From positions 11,893,571 through 11,957,570 of the forward strand of contig CM060850.1 of assembly GCA_030737835.1 (NCBI GenBank): a stretch of 64,000 nucleotides of DNA, in the 5' to 3' direction. The notes beneath the pieces are model-generated. The model was not told the DNA's origin. It made no database searches and saw only the letters and a program-made list of their open reading frames with translations. Origin of the DNA: Acorus gramineus. Lineage: Eukaryota > Streptophyta > Magnoliopsida > Acorales > Acoraceae. Shown here in pieces: positions 10,640 to 23,200 of the stretch; within the stretch, counting starts at the first letter, position 1, and each line of letters begins with the position of its first letter. The position numbers were made by a program, and so were the translations under genes.

Positions 10640-11290
10640 CAATAATAATTAAATGAAAAAAATTACATTGATATACATCCAGATCGAAAATCAAAACTGG
10701 AACAACTTAGCCTTAGCATTAATCATTAATTAGGTAAAGGTTAAGTTGGCTTTAACTAAAAATAACAATGGACATTGTTATTCACTCAAACAATTTTACT
10801 GTCCAAAACGCTGACAATGTTAGACAATGTTATTCACTGCACATATTTTTATTTTTTAAAATCATATATCCCATTCAATAAAGTATATATGTACTTTTAT
10901 AAAATGCGAAGTACATACTCCAATAAATTGAATTATTATATCATTTATAAAAAATAAGAAATTTTACAGTGGGGGAAAGAAACTAACAAGATATATGAAA
11001 CCATATATAAAACTATAAAAATAACTGAAAACCTCAACAATAAATGAACATCAATAAGCCAAGCATGGGCTTTAACTTATACATTTTTTTGGTCCTGGGC
11101 CCATCTTGGCCTGAAAGTGAGCATGTGGGATTTGGGCCTTTGTAAAGATTTGGTTTGACTGGAATTTCGCAGTCAATAGAATTTGATTTGTCTCGATGTA
11201 ACATTATCCAGAAATTTATTAAGGTTTTTTAAAACTCTTGATATGCTTGCGATATTTAAATAATGATAGGAACAGTGTACACATGTTTTG
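10640..11290. repeat. Dispersed repeat, copy 1 (partner at 28.1-28.7 kb)
   Basis: Shares long near-identical stretches with 28,125-28,740 in the same orientation, for example AAAACTGGAACAACTTAGCC and GCCAAGCATGGGCTTT. The middle contains a diverged member of the GTTACACTCA MITE family. The GGGCC-rich right part resembles plant promoter sequence with TCP-type sites, but no gene follows directly. Confidence 0.65.
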
Positions 11291-11501
11291 AATTTTAAAG
11301 GAAAAGTTAATTATAGGTTTATGAACGTATCTCTATATTAATTATAAGTCCCTATAATTTTTTAACTCACAGATAAATACATATTATATTTGGGTCCTTT
11401 TTACTAACAAAACCCTAAATGGACGTTGACATTTTCTATTTTACCCTCCATTCTCTATGTCAACCGTTATGCATAATATGTATACTACTGCAAATTTTAG
11501 T

Positions 11502-12621
11502 TTGGGATCCAACGTGCTGGGGTGAGCCATTCGCTCTCCCCATGGATCTGCAACGGTGTAGGTTTCAATCGGTCATGATAGGCATTGGATACGACGACAC
11601 TACATCCACGAAAAGGTATAAGTTCCTGAGGGTGGGAGACTAGGAGTACTGGAGCAGCCCACAGACATTCACGACCTTACCTACGTACGTTATCTCTCCC
11701 TTACGGGATTATCAACGTTTGCGACATCGACATCGATGGGACGGTGGGGCCTTGGAGGAGGATTGGCGAATTTTCAATATATATATATATATATAATATA
11801 CAAGGATAATAATGGGATCATGCATGCATTCCCACGTGCAATCCACATGTGCCTTGATTTTTTATATATAACGAAATACGTACTTTCATAAAAATGAAAT
11901 ATATATTTAACTAAATTATATAAACAAACTTTTGTAAAGAGTAAAAAAATTACATGCAAAAATGTAAACAAGTACTGTATGTAAAAACTTGTATGCAATT
12001 GACTTCACATACTAGTCCTCTTATCCGAGCATTTTGTTGCATGAGGTATTAAATAGAATAATTCTCTAAAAAATCATATTTTCTTCAATGAGATGTGTAT
12101 ATATTTCAATAAATAAAACATGTGGATTTTATTTTTCATACATATACAATTATTTAAAATTCTTTGTGTGTAAAACTTAAAAGAGGAGAAGTTTGATGAG
12201 CTATAGTAGGGATAGAATATACAGGTTGGCCGTCCTCGGAGGTCGTCTGTCTTTCATCGAGTACTCGCTTATCGACCTTCGGATGGAGATATGGATGGTG
12301 AAGGATGATTTTGGTTGGGATGAGAATAAGTACTCTTGGACCAAAGAATATGTCATTCCCTTTGACAGGCATCCTACAATTAAACATATACGTAATCTAA
12401 TGGTTATGTGCTTATGGAGGAATGATGAGATCTTAATCAAGGAGGGTTGGACTGATGACACAAAGAAGGGGACTTTCCAAGATGTTGAAGTTGATGGCCT
12501 CCATGGGAAACCCTTTTTTGGGGTGTACCCTTTTTACAGAAGCCTCATGTTGAAGAAGGCTGATGACACAAAGTTGGAAGAAATTGAGAGGAAAGCAAAG
12601 AAGCTCAAGATAAACATGTAA
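11502..12621 (+). pseudogene. F-box-associated pseudogene, second copy
   Basis: Matches the gene at the start of the window from the HVWDPTC region onward. Damage seen: a TAG at 11,641 right after LRVGD; replacement of the central part by about 400 bases of unrelated AT-rich sequence (about 11,777-12,178); loss of the segment coding for the middle of the domain; and a 12-base in-frame deletion that removes G-L-V-S-Y-type residues where copy 1 has WTGLVSYDTKK. The last 142 codons (12,193-12,621) remain open and nearly identical to copy 1, but begin with no ATG in proper context. It is very unlikely to encode a working F-box-associated protein. Confidence 0.8.
11777..12178. other. AT-rich insert in the F-box pseudogene
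   Basis: Begins with a (TA)n run at 11,778-11,797 and is absent from copy 1. No terminal inverted repeat or clear target duplication is visible. The junctions sit at GGCGAATTTTC on the left and AAAGAGGAGAAGTTTGA on the right, with about 120 bases of the original sequence missing. Confidence 0.5.
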
Positions 12622-13159
12622 TATAAGATTACTGTTTTAAGAATGGCATTTAATGCAGATTATCTGTCATTGTCGTCCATTATTAGTTTTTAATATAATT
12701 TTATTTTTGTTGCTGTTTAATGAATGTAGGGAAGAGAGATGGCCAAAATAATATGCTTCTTATGTAATCATTTTTGGCTTGTCATATAGTTTGCTTAATG
12801 CAATATACTATATTCGGTAAATATACAGAGTTGATAGTATGGCCTAATGTTGAGTATGTCAAATGGATGAACAAACAACATATAGAGTAAAATTTATGTG
12901 TCACTGGCTTGAAAAAGAGAGTGTTAAGAATCGATATGTAGTTTAGACATTCATTGATCGTATAACATTCCAATTTGTTGCAGAAAACAATATGAAGTTG
13001 AATCAATAAAATACATCAATTCCAAACACTTAGATGGATATTAGCACCCAAGATAACATGGAGAACATATATATGATTTGAAATCAATCATTGAAGATTG
13101 ATTTTTGAACGATAAACTATATAACATTCATAAACAAAGTAGATTATAGAATTATTATG

Positions 13160-13400
13160 AAAGGTCAGTATGGGTGAAACAACTATGGCAAAAAGACAAG
13201 CTTTCGATGGTTTAGATAGAATGTTTAAAGATCTTACCATGTGCAAACTGCTTAACTGCCAACTGATCATTTATGGCAGAAACTTCAGCCAGACATCTCT
13301 TACTATTCCTGGCAGTTCAAGAGAGGAAATTGTTGATGTAACCTTAATAATATCACCATCTTGATCTTAAGCTTCAAAAAACTAGGCTCACATAAAACAT
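13160..13400 (+). pseudogene. PIF1-like helicase relic, copy 2
   Basis: A frame open for 64 codons reads GETTMAKRQAFDGLDRMFKD, then IIYGRNFSQTSLTIPGSSRE, then EIVDVTL. This aligns with three consecutive PIF1 helicase blocks (A-F-E-A-L-D-R; V-F-G-G-D-F-R-Q; I-P-x-G-S-R-x-D-I-V-N-A-T). A following KLKKTRLT-like piece corresponds to the L-T-x-N-M-R-L block. Catalytic context is lost (the GGDFRQ equivalent is GRNFSQ) and the helicase is otherwise absent. A further 95-codon frame at 13,437-13,724 follows but was not recognised. Confidence 0.65.
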
Positions 13401-14222
13401 GAAAACAAAATCAAGCCCAATATAATCACAGTTCTCATGTCCAAGGAAAAAGAAAGAAAGGAAAATATATTTTATATGATAACAGAAATCGGCATTAATC
13501 ATAAAGACTATTTGAAGCACATTGAGAATTGCAAACACCTGAGTCATGTTAGCCCAAAAAATGAACATGTGGAGGAGATGATGTGGTTACTGATTGGTCA
13601 TTTTTCTTGGAATCCCATAGATATATTAAAAGTGACTCTGGATGATAGCAATGAACCATTACAAGAAGAAATCCTGAACAGTTTTAACACTATATGGATC
13701 ATTGTCTCGTTAATTAATACCTAAGCTAAATTGTCCAATAATGTTACTCTGAAATATTGTTTCTTCATGTTGCCATCAAATGGGACATGAGAGCATCAGC
13801 ACATTTTCCAGCACCACCTTGCAACTGCAACTGGTCAAGTGTTATCATTCTCAAAACATATTACAGCCAAATGGAACACAATAATATATTTACAAATCCA
13901 TAACATCAAATGTACAAATAATGATGCAGAACCACATCTTGAATTCAGCCATAAATCATCTGCATGAACTATGGGTCAGATTACTGATCAAAAGAAACAA
14001 AAGAAAACACACAGAACAAGTCACAATATTGTACAATGATTCAAGAAGAAAAAACTACAAATCTAGGTTAACTATTACATTTCCACAACACAAAGATTAG
14101 GTAAATTCAAAGCATGTCCACTATGGGAATCCTGTCAGGTTCCCAGCACTGGGAATCAAACTGTTACAATAAAAAAAAAGGCAAAGGCCACATAAACAAG
14201 AGCAGGAAAAAATTTACTATCT

Positions 14223-17200
14223 CTATCTTATTTTGGCCTCCACCTTTTCTTTGGCGGGTTCTGGCTTCTCATCCTCAGCATCTCCATCCTCTTCGTCTTC
14301 ATCGTTCTCTTCCGCTTCATCGGCTAGCTTGGTTAGCTCGTCTTGGATCATAAGCTTTATTGCACCCTTTCTTGACGTGAGATCCTTCTTGAATTCTGCA
14401 GCTGCACCGAATTGACGGTTCAAGGGAAAGAAGTTTGATTTAATTACTTTAATTGTCAAAATATGTAAAATAATGTAAACTTGATTGAATGTTGGATAAA
14501 ATTCATGTAGATCATATGTTATCTTTATGTATGGTGATATCATATCATTTTTTTACTGAAATAGTAAAAGATTATGCGTACCGAGTTTCTTGAGAATGTC
14601 AGTGAAAGTAGCCTGCAAAAATGTATAGAACAGTAGATCAATGACATACTTTAATAGGGTTAAGAAATACGCTAAATCTTGAAGAGGTTTCTTGCAATTA
14701 TATATCACACGACTGAAACCTATTTGTGCAACAAAAATATAGCCACCCAACCAATTTAAATCACCGGTGACATATCTTCATGCAATGTTGCAAATAACTA
14801 TACCATAAACTTTCAACCAGGATTAGCTGATGTAGAATACTATGGATGGGACGCTCACTCCAGTCATTTTTTAGGAATAATGGATCACTAGCAAGTACTG
14901 ATGACGATTTCCAGGGTACAATCTCTGGAAATCTTGAAGAGTTACAGTGCTTAAAATGAAAGATGACTAGAAACAAAGAAATCCAGTTAAATATAAAATC
15001 AGGAAGTTGCTCACTGTGTTGAAGTCAACTTTCTTCAGAATATCACAGATGGCGCTCCTCAGTTCCTTCTCACTCGGTCCTGCCTCTTTTGTTTTTCTAC
15101 CTGAATGTTAACCAGAAAGTCTCAAAACATATTAATGTTGATGTACGATGATACATCGCTCATCTAATTTGTTTTTTAAAAAGAACTAGAAGTATGAAGA
15201 CAGGTGAAGGTAGATTATTGATCTTATTGAAAGGACTCACATGTACTTCAAGTGGCATTAATAACATGAGATTTATTTTACTTAGCATATAATCCAAAAA
15301 TCTGAACCACTCAAGTAACAAGAATATTCATACAACCACTATAAGACCATAATCATGAATTCAATCATATTCGGTCAAATGGTCGGACAAGATCATTCAT
15401 TGTCATGGAAAGTTGAACAAGCAATTTTTAAAAGGAAAATGTTAAGACTCAATCATTTTCACCCACCAAAACTCAAACCACACATGTTTTCATTTTTTTT
15501 TAACTGAAAACATCATCTAACGAGTTTTATGCTTTGATAAAGTGTGTACACCGCTCCATTTTAAATGGAATGAACCCACTATTAGTGTGCGTAAGAAGAT
15601 ATTTAATGAAGTTTATACATCGTCTAACGAGGTATGTGTTTCACTAAATTTTTAACGAGATATATAAGACTCTATTTAATTTTGGATTGTAAAAAAAACT
15701 GAGTGTAACAACACCCTTTTTAAAAATGGGAGGAATGTGTTGTGGGTTTGCATATCATGCAAAATCCCCAGACTATTTTGTAAGGATAACATTTCTAATG
15801 TTTCAGATTTGATCGAAATGGATTCAGTGATGTCTCAATTTAGCTTTAGCTAATAATTTCAATTTTATGTTTATGTTGGATCCCACAAATAATTGACGAA
15901 CGTGCTGGATAAAAGGAAAATCCATGAAAATCAAGCCTACCAGATTATCATCTTGCAAAACCAGAAAACAAATATCAATGAATATAAAAGAAAAGATCGG
16001 GATTAAAAAAATTCTAGGTAAGTAAACAAAAGAGCAAATCAAGCATTACCAGATCTTCCCTTGGCAGCAGGTTTTGAAGACGATGATTTATTACTAGGTG
16101 AGTCATCAGTTTTTTTTTTCTTGGTTGCATCATTGGACTTCTCAGCCTTGGAGCTTCTGGAAGGTGTTATTGTAGCTCGTTTTTTAGGGCTCTTTGAAGT
16201 TGTTGCAGAAGATCTCTTCGGTGCTCTCTCTTTTTTTGTGTCTTTTTTTGCTACATCTCCTCTCTTTGAGGAAGGAGATGACTTCTTCATACCACGTTTC
16301 TTTTTCATCGAGTACTCCTCATCTTCTTCAGATTCGTCTTCTCTCTCATCCGCAGAATGCTCTGAATCCTCATCATCAACCTTATTAGGAACACCATTCT
16401 CTTTTTCAGAAACTTCTTCATTGTCATCATCTTCAGATTCAGATTCAGAATCGGAGGACTTCCCTTTGGACTTTGGAGTGTCTTCAACCTTTGTCAGAGT
16501 CTGCCAAAATCTTCAAGTTAAACATAAAAAGCAGGCAGATAGGAAATATACACGACAAAGAGCTAAGTCTATATCTTCACTCCAAATAGAGAACTACCTT
16601 CCTGGAACGTTTAGCTGGTGAACCGCCCGACCTTGATGCACTACCCCCAGACACACTCTTGCGTTTTCTAGATTTCATAGACTACCATAAACAATATAAA
16701 AGAGAAATAAATAACAGAAACCACATTTAAATGACAATTTGGAATTTGACATTTTTCTCAGTGACAGAAACCAGATAAAACTGACTTATATGATCTTTTC
16801 AAAAAATGAACAATAAGACAAACCTGTTCTTTTTCTGCAATTACTACATCAGTCGTGGCATGAGGAGCATCCAAAAAATCCAATAGCTTCACCACAAGAT
16901 CCTCCTGAAAACATTTTTAAATTCAACAAAATTATTACAATCAGCCTCCACTAGCACGCAGATCCCCACAATTTAATGTACACATGCTGTTCAAAAAACA
17001 AACCTTCCTTGCATTCGTCTTTGAAACTGGTATGTCCAATACATCACAGAACTCCAACAACTTATCTTTGAATAGCTTGTCAAGCTTCTCCTTTACTTTA
17101 GATCTTTGCTTTTCCTGCAAGCAATAAAACATGTCTGCGAATTTAGTCTTAAAAGAAAAACTATTCTTGCTCCAGTAAATTGAGGGAGAAGCGTGTACAG

Positions 17201-20200
17201 GGGAGAAAAATACAGGTGACGGTCTGATTTACAGGGAATGAACTACGTACCTCATTTTCATGCCACACAAACCCAGAAAACTGAGATATATTTTGCTTTC
17301 TGTGTAATGCCTGCACAAAAGATATAGATGTCTTTGCTAACAAAGAATAATTTAAGATCACAGAAGCATCGTACTGTGAAAAAGATCAATTGTCCATATG
17401 AGAACATCTTTGTTTTATTGATGTCACCAGAATGTGTACTGAATGGAGCATGAAAAGGATTGAGTATATACTATATGTCTATATCTATATGTTAGTGCTG
17501 TTTTACCTAATATAAAGGTCCTGTTGTCTGGCCTGGGATGCTTTTTTTGGGTATCCTTAAATGATTGATCCAAGCATTCCCATGAAATCTCACAAATCAA
17601 GTCAGAACAAAGGCCATTAAGACCAACAACATCATATTGGAGAACTCGATGAACAACAGAAAAATCCTAAGTGGAACAACAAGGAGCTACTTATTAGAAA
17701 CATATTCAAATCACCAAAGACAACAACAGGAAGCCTAGGAACTCCAATTGAATAGCCATGTCCATGTCCGACAAATATCTGAGATCGGGCGTCACGTTCC
17801 ATGCATAGAACAAGCGACAAAAAACCAAAAATCGAAACAATTTTTTAAGATTACAAACACGTGTTAGTTGTGGAGCAAACAGGACATGCGCAACACCACT
17901 CAGTTTTTTTTTTTTGAATGTCTCGTACATTGTAAGGCTTTGTGTTTGTCATGCACATGGTACATGGAATTAAATAATGCTTAAATTTTAATGGAGTTCA
18001 TGGTTCACACTACTACTATTTTTTATTAAAACAATTTTTTTAAACAAAATTAAAACATTTTATTCATGGATGCATTTTTCTCGTTTCTTTCTTATGATAA
18101 AATATAAGATTTATTTATATATGCTGAGTCTTTCCCATATCTGTGTTCTTGTTGTTAGTCCCTCCCCCTTGTTTTTCTCTCCCCATTTGCACTAATACCA
18201 AGTACTTCAATTAGGAACCCAATCAATAGATCAAAATTAATACAGCCTAAAAATTACACACCTTCCTTCTATTCCCAAAAGGGGGAAAGAGAACATATAA
18301 GCACAAGATAGATATTCCATTACCTTTCCCTTCCTTCCGAATAGGATCATGTGGAGCATCTCTGCGATATCATCACTCTTTCTCTTTGACAACTTATAGG
18401 CCACTGGAAAAAAAATAATAATGATATCTTTGAGATGCAAATTTAAATCCCAAGGAACTTAAACCAATCAATTCCATATCAGCATAATGCAAAACAGAAT
18501 AAAATTAGGAACTTGTCTAGTAAGAATCACAGATAACATGTAATATAGTCTTCGGGTTTATAAATCCTGAACCACAACCAAACTTCGAGTTTCTGATCAG
18601 CATTTAAAACAGATGGAGCAAAATAAAAAATCACACTGAAGCTGCCCAACTCAGAAAATAACAGTATGGCATACATATCAATTAACACCATTAAACAAAG
18701 GGGAAAATAAAGATGCATAGTCAAGCTACCCAATTCATCAAACTCCACAACCATCTGATGGGGCAATTTTAAATTGCCACATGTTAATTGAAGGTGCTGA
18801 TGGGGTTAAGGGGTGTTTGAATTTTTTTTTAATTGTTTTTTTGGGTAGGTGAGATGCTTATGGGGCAGTAGATTTTTTGTGCCCTAAACATGGAAGGGGG
18901 ATAAAGGGTTTTATGAAAATGGAGCAATTTTAATTAGCCAAATGTTAATCGAGGGTGCTGATGGAGTTGAGGGTGTTTGAATTTTTTTTTCTTCTAGTTT
19001 TCTTGTGGTGGTGATGCTGATGGGGCAGTGGATTTTTTGTACCCAAAAAATGGAAAGGGAAAAAAGGTATAATTTTTATAAAAAGGATCATGCATGCACC
19101 ATGCTGGAGCATTTGGTTGGCAATAAATGGTGGGGGGGGGGCGGGGGGGGGGGGGGGGTGGTTAGGTAGGCAGAGATGGGAGATTCAATAATGTTTCTCA
19201 GTTACTTTTTGGTGATGCATGGAGTCCCTGAGTTAGTTGTTTAAGAATAGGCTGATATAAAGGTGGAGAGACATCTTGCCTTCCTCTTTCAGTTAAACGC
19301 TCCTCCATACTAAAAAAGAAAAGATAAGAACGTCTCCCATGGGTAAGCATGAGCAAAATTGTTTCATGAGCATGTATTTCTAATTAAGGGTCTTTTATAG
19401 GCCCTGTGGGGCTCAAGATGGATTATCTCAGCATCAATTAAAAGGCCCCATGGGGCTCAAGATGGATTATCTCAGCATCAAATTATAAGTGTAAGAAAAT
19501 AAGGGAAAGAACAAATAATCTACTAGAAAGCTTATCAAAATTTGTTAAAATGATAAAATGTATTGAGAATCCATAAGTTGGCATTTATCATAAGGGGGCT
19601 ATTACTTCCAATTGTTAAACAGGAACCCCACCCTGTTATAAAAATTCATTTTTTGTGGGTAGGGCAGAACAAAGGAAAAAGGAGGTAGAGAGAGGGGGGA
19701 GGCGTGGAGGAAGCGCTGCCGACGGAGGGGTGCAGTGGGACGGGGAACAGAAAAAAAGAGAGAGGCTACAGAGGGGGGGGGGGGGTGGCAATGGAGTAAT
19801 AGGGGGGAAGAGAGAGGATGGTGAATGGAGGAGGGCAGCCCCCATCCCGGCACCCACCACCGCCTTCCCCCTCCTCGACCTCTCTCTTTCTTCACTCTTT
19901 TTCCCTCTCTCCCCTCCTCCTGCCACCGCCAGTTTCACATGCCCCCTCTCTTTTTTTCATTCTTCATTCTCCTTCATTCTCTCTCTTCCTATCATTTCTT
20001 CCAGGTCAGTCATCCCACCCCGAAAAAAGTTCATGTGGGGCAACCGAAGAATGGGGTGGGGCTAGACGCCCCCTTATCATAAAGATGAACATAATATAGC
20101 CTAAGTCTCCATGATATGTATGCTCACGAACAAAACGAATGACTAACCTCTGAAAGAATCAATTACAAATAGAGATTGGCGATAAAAGTGTATATATTGG

Positions 20201-23200
20201 GAATCATAATAATTTCCTTAATTAGTAGATCTTCTATACATAATCAACTTAATGATATGAATAAAATTCAATTCAACTTCCTTCATAATTTTATGTTGTT
20301 TCCCTTAACTAATTCATGTACATGCTCATCTCTTCTGCTCGTGCCCACTTTCTAATTGGATGTGCAGAAAGCTCAAAATGTTCACAGGACTGGGATCTGG
20401 TTTTACAAACTTGGAAGACCTCTGGCATGCTAGGAGAAGGTTAAAACAGAATGGGAATAGATCGGTTCAGGCCAAGGTCACTCAGCTACTTATCCCTGCC
20501 GGCTGCTGTCCTATTTGGTTGTGTACAAACGTAGTGATGTTCAAAGAAACGTAGTCATGTTCAAGGGAATGACCCCGTATTTCAAAAACATTTGAAAGAG
20601 TTAATGTTTATAAAGGACTGGGACAGGCACTGCACAGGGGTCTATGTTGTTGACCTTGACAGGGATGATATTGTGGTAACGGAGCAATCGGCATAAGGTT
20701 GCAAGGGGAATCTGCAGTAGATTTCTCATCTACTGTTTTTTTTCCTTTTAATTTTCCTTTTTGTTGTTTTTCTTTGGCGTTTCATTTATTTCGCAGTGTA
20801 CCACAAATCTTTATAGTATTTGGTTGTAATATCCATACCAATTTCTCCAAAAAAAAAAAAAAAACATTAATACGAGTAAATGCAACATGTGGAATAAACT
20901 AAATCGAAGAAAAGGAGACAAAGAAATGGCTTCCCCCCTAAATCATTTTCCCGTCACTATTTCTCAAGCCACAAATCATTACACCAGTACAATCCCCAAA
21001 CGCCATTTGACAAGAACTATAACTATACTAAACTTTCTTTTAATGCTCTGTACACTTTTAAAAATCTTCAATTACAGGTGGCCAACAATTTCACCATATG
21101 TAATCCTTACCTAATAATATCTATAACAATGGAATGACTCTTGATATGCACATAAATAAAAAATCAGAGAGATGCAATGTCAGATTACAAAAATTCATGA
21201 TGGTTTCATTTAGGAAAAAAATAGGAATTATAGTAAATATGCTGCTTCTTTTGGGTATCTAAAATAAGAAAAGTGACAAAAAAAAAATTTCTAGGAAAAA
21301 ACTTGCACATGCGATTATGACAGCATGTCCACTCAGGAAAAAACTAAATAATCAAAATTTCCTTTACGAAATGGATTAAAAGTATTTTATTACCTAATTG
21401 ATCACCACAGATCCAGATCAAATCACCACAGATATACACTGCTAAGTCTATAAATACAAGGTTCATCTACGGATGCCAAAAATCAAATAATTATGAAAAA
21501 AAGGCGCCCATGGACAGAGGATATATACAAAAAAAGAAACTAGTGTTTCTAATCATGCAATCAAATGCATTTAGGTTCCGTTTGTTTCATGTTATTGTTT
21601 TGAATGGTTATATGAGGAATCCACCAATGGATTCCTTCCCAGATTCATTTGCCAATGTTCAGTTAATTGATAAGAAAATTTGATTACCAAAAATACAATT
21701 AATATAAGTCTTGTGCATCCATTTGAAAATCTAAAACTACACCTATATCACTACCATCAAAAGTGAGTAATGCTGACAAACATAATATGTAATGATAAAA
21801 TAAATTACATTACACAAAACAATCACATATATAAATTAAATACAAAATGAGAGTTACCTCTCTACTTCGTATTGTTTGAAAATTAGAATCAATATAAATA
21901 TTATAGCCATTAAAAATAAATTCCACCAAGATTCTCAGAATCACGCCAAATGATTACACCTTATTTTCCCACTTGTCTAGATATTGAATCTAGTGGGACC
22001 CATAATTCCCGCCTAGAATACCATCACCAAACATATGGATATTCAAAATTTCATGGTAATCCAGAAAGACATCAAAATCTAGCATAGAATACCACCAACA
22101 AAACAGGGCAGTCATGATTTAATATCCAGAACATTTCTTATCGATTGGAAAAAATCCCAAAATAACTATGCCAGAATTTTCAAAATGTCAACTAATATCC
22201 AAAAATTAAATTCACAAGCAAAAAAAATAATTAAGATGCCCCGAGCATGCAAAAAATTAGTGATTAGTCTAATTAGAAAATGTAACAAGCTATTTTTTTA
22301 ATGCAAAGTAAAAATAGTGATGAGTCTAATTAGAAAATGTAACAAGCTATTTTTTTTTTTAATGCAAAGTGGTAGGACCTTCATATTAGATAGAAAGAAC
22401 GATGTCATATTTAGATCAAATTTAAAACACTTTCAAGAAAGGTAATATTATCACTAGTAAATAAAAATCTTAATGTTTTCAAACATGAATGGATTATCGT
22501 CAAATACAACTAGCCTATCAAAAATAACAATATCCAAATGTTTATTCAATTACAGATCAAGATAGAAAAACATGATCTATTACCATTAGGTATATCTTTT
22601 AGTGGAGTTCCACGTCCCTGCCAGAGAAAAGGAATCAATTAAAGCAAACAAAGACATTTAATAAGATAGTTAAAACAAAATGAAGATCGCATATTATCTC
22701 CACCTTTTCAATTAAAAACTCCTTGACTGGTGTCACCTCGACTGAAGCCACCAACCGCTGGACAGATTTCCTTTCACGAACAGGACGATCAAGAGGTAAA
22801 GGAGTACTCATCTCCTTAGCCTTCTTGTGATCCTCTTCCTTTCTGCCATCCTTCTTCCCTTTCTTCTTCTTTTTTTCTTCCTCTTTGTTCTCTTCCTCAT
22901 CCACGTTCTCCTCTTCCTCTTCCTCCTCCTTCACCCCCTCCTCTTTCTCCTCCTTCACCTCCTCCTTCTCCTCCTCTTTCTTCTCCTTCACCCCCTCTTT
23001 CTCCTCCTTCTCTTCCTTCTTCCCCACCTTCTTTCTCATCTTATTCCCAGCAGGTTTCAGACTCCTGGGCCGTTTCTTTGAAACTTTCTCCTCCTTACGC
23101 TCTTCAACTGCCTCTTCCACTTTTTCACTCTCCTGCTTCGACTTTTTCTCTTCCTCTTTCTCTACCCCTCCATCTGACTCTTTGGAGCTATCTTTATCTT

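Larger units (their letters stand above)
11502..13790 (+). repeat. Segmental duplicate of 157-2,290 (F-box/PIF1 block)
   Basis: Starting at GGGATCCAACGTGC the sequence follows the first block through the F-box-associated frame, its 3' UTR, the PIF1 relic and the downstream spacer, ending at the shared phrase AATGGGACATG. Non-coding and coding parts are both copied, so this is a DNA-level duplication, not a retrocopy. The right edge lies about 430 bases from the stop codon of the DEK gene. Confidence 0.85.

Noticed and set aside
13437-13724. 95-codon frame behind the second PIF1 relic as an independent gene
   Set aside because: The matching stretch in copy 1 is broken, no family was recognised, and it is probably the continuing decayed helicase-linked sequence.
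16061-16621. 186-codon plus-strand frame
   Set aside because: Antisense of DEK exon 8, whose splice sites and family sequence are clear.
19602-20099. Several overlapping frames of 85-136 codons on both strands
   Set aside because: Low-complexity GA/CT-rich interior of the 480-bp Mutator-like element; no codon signal and no domain.
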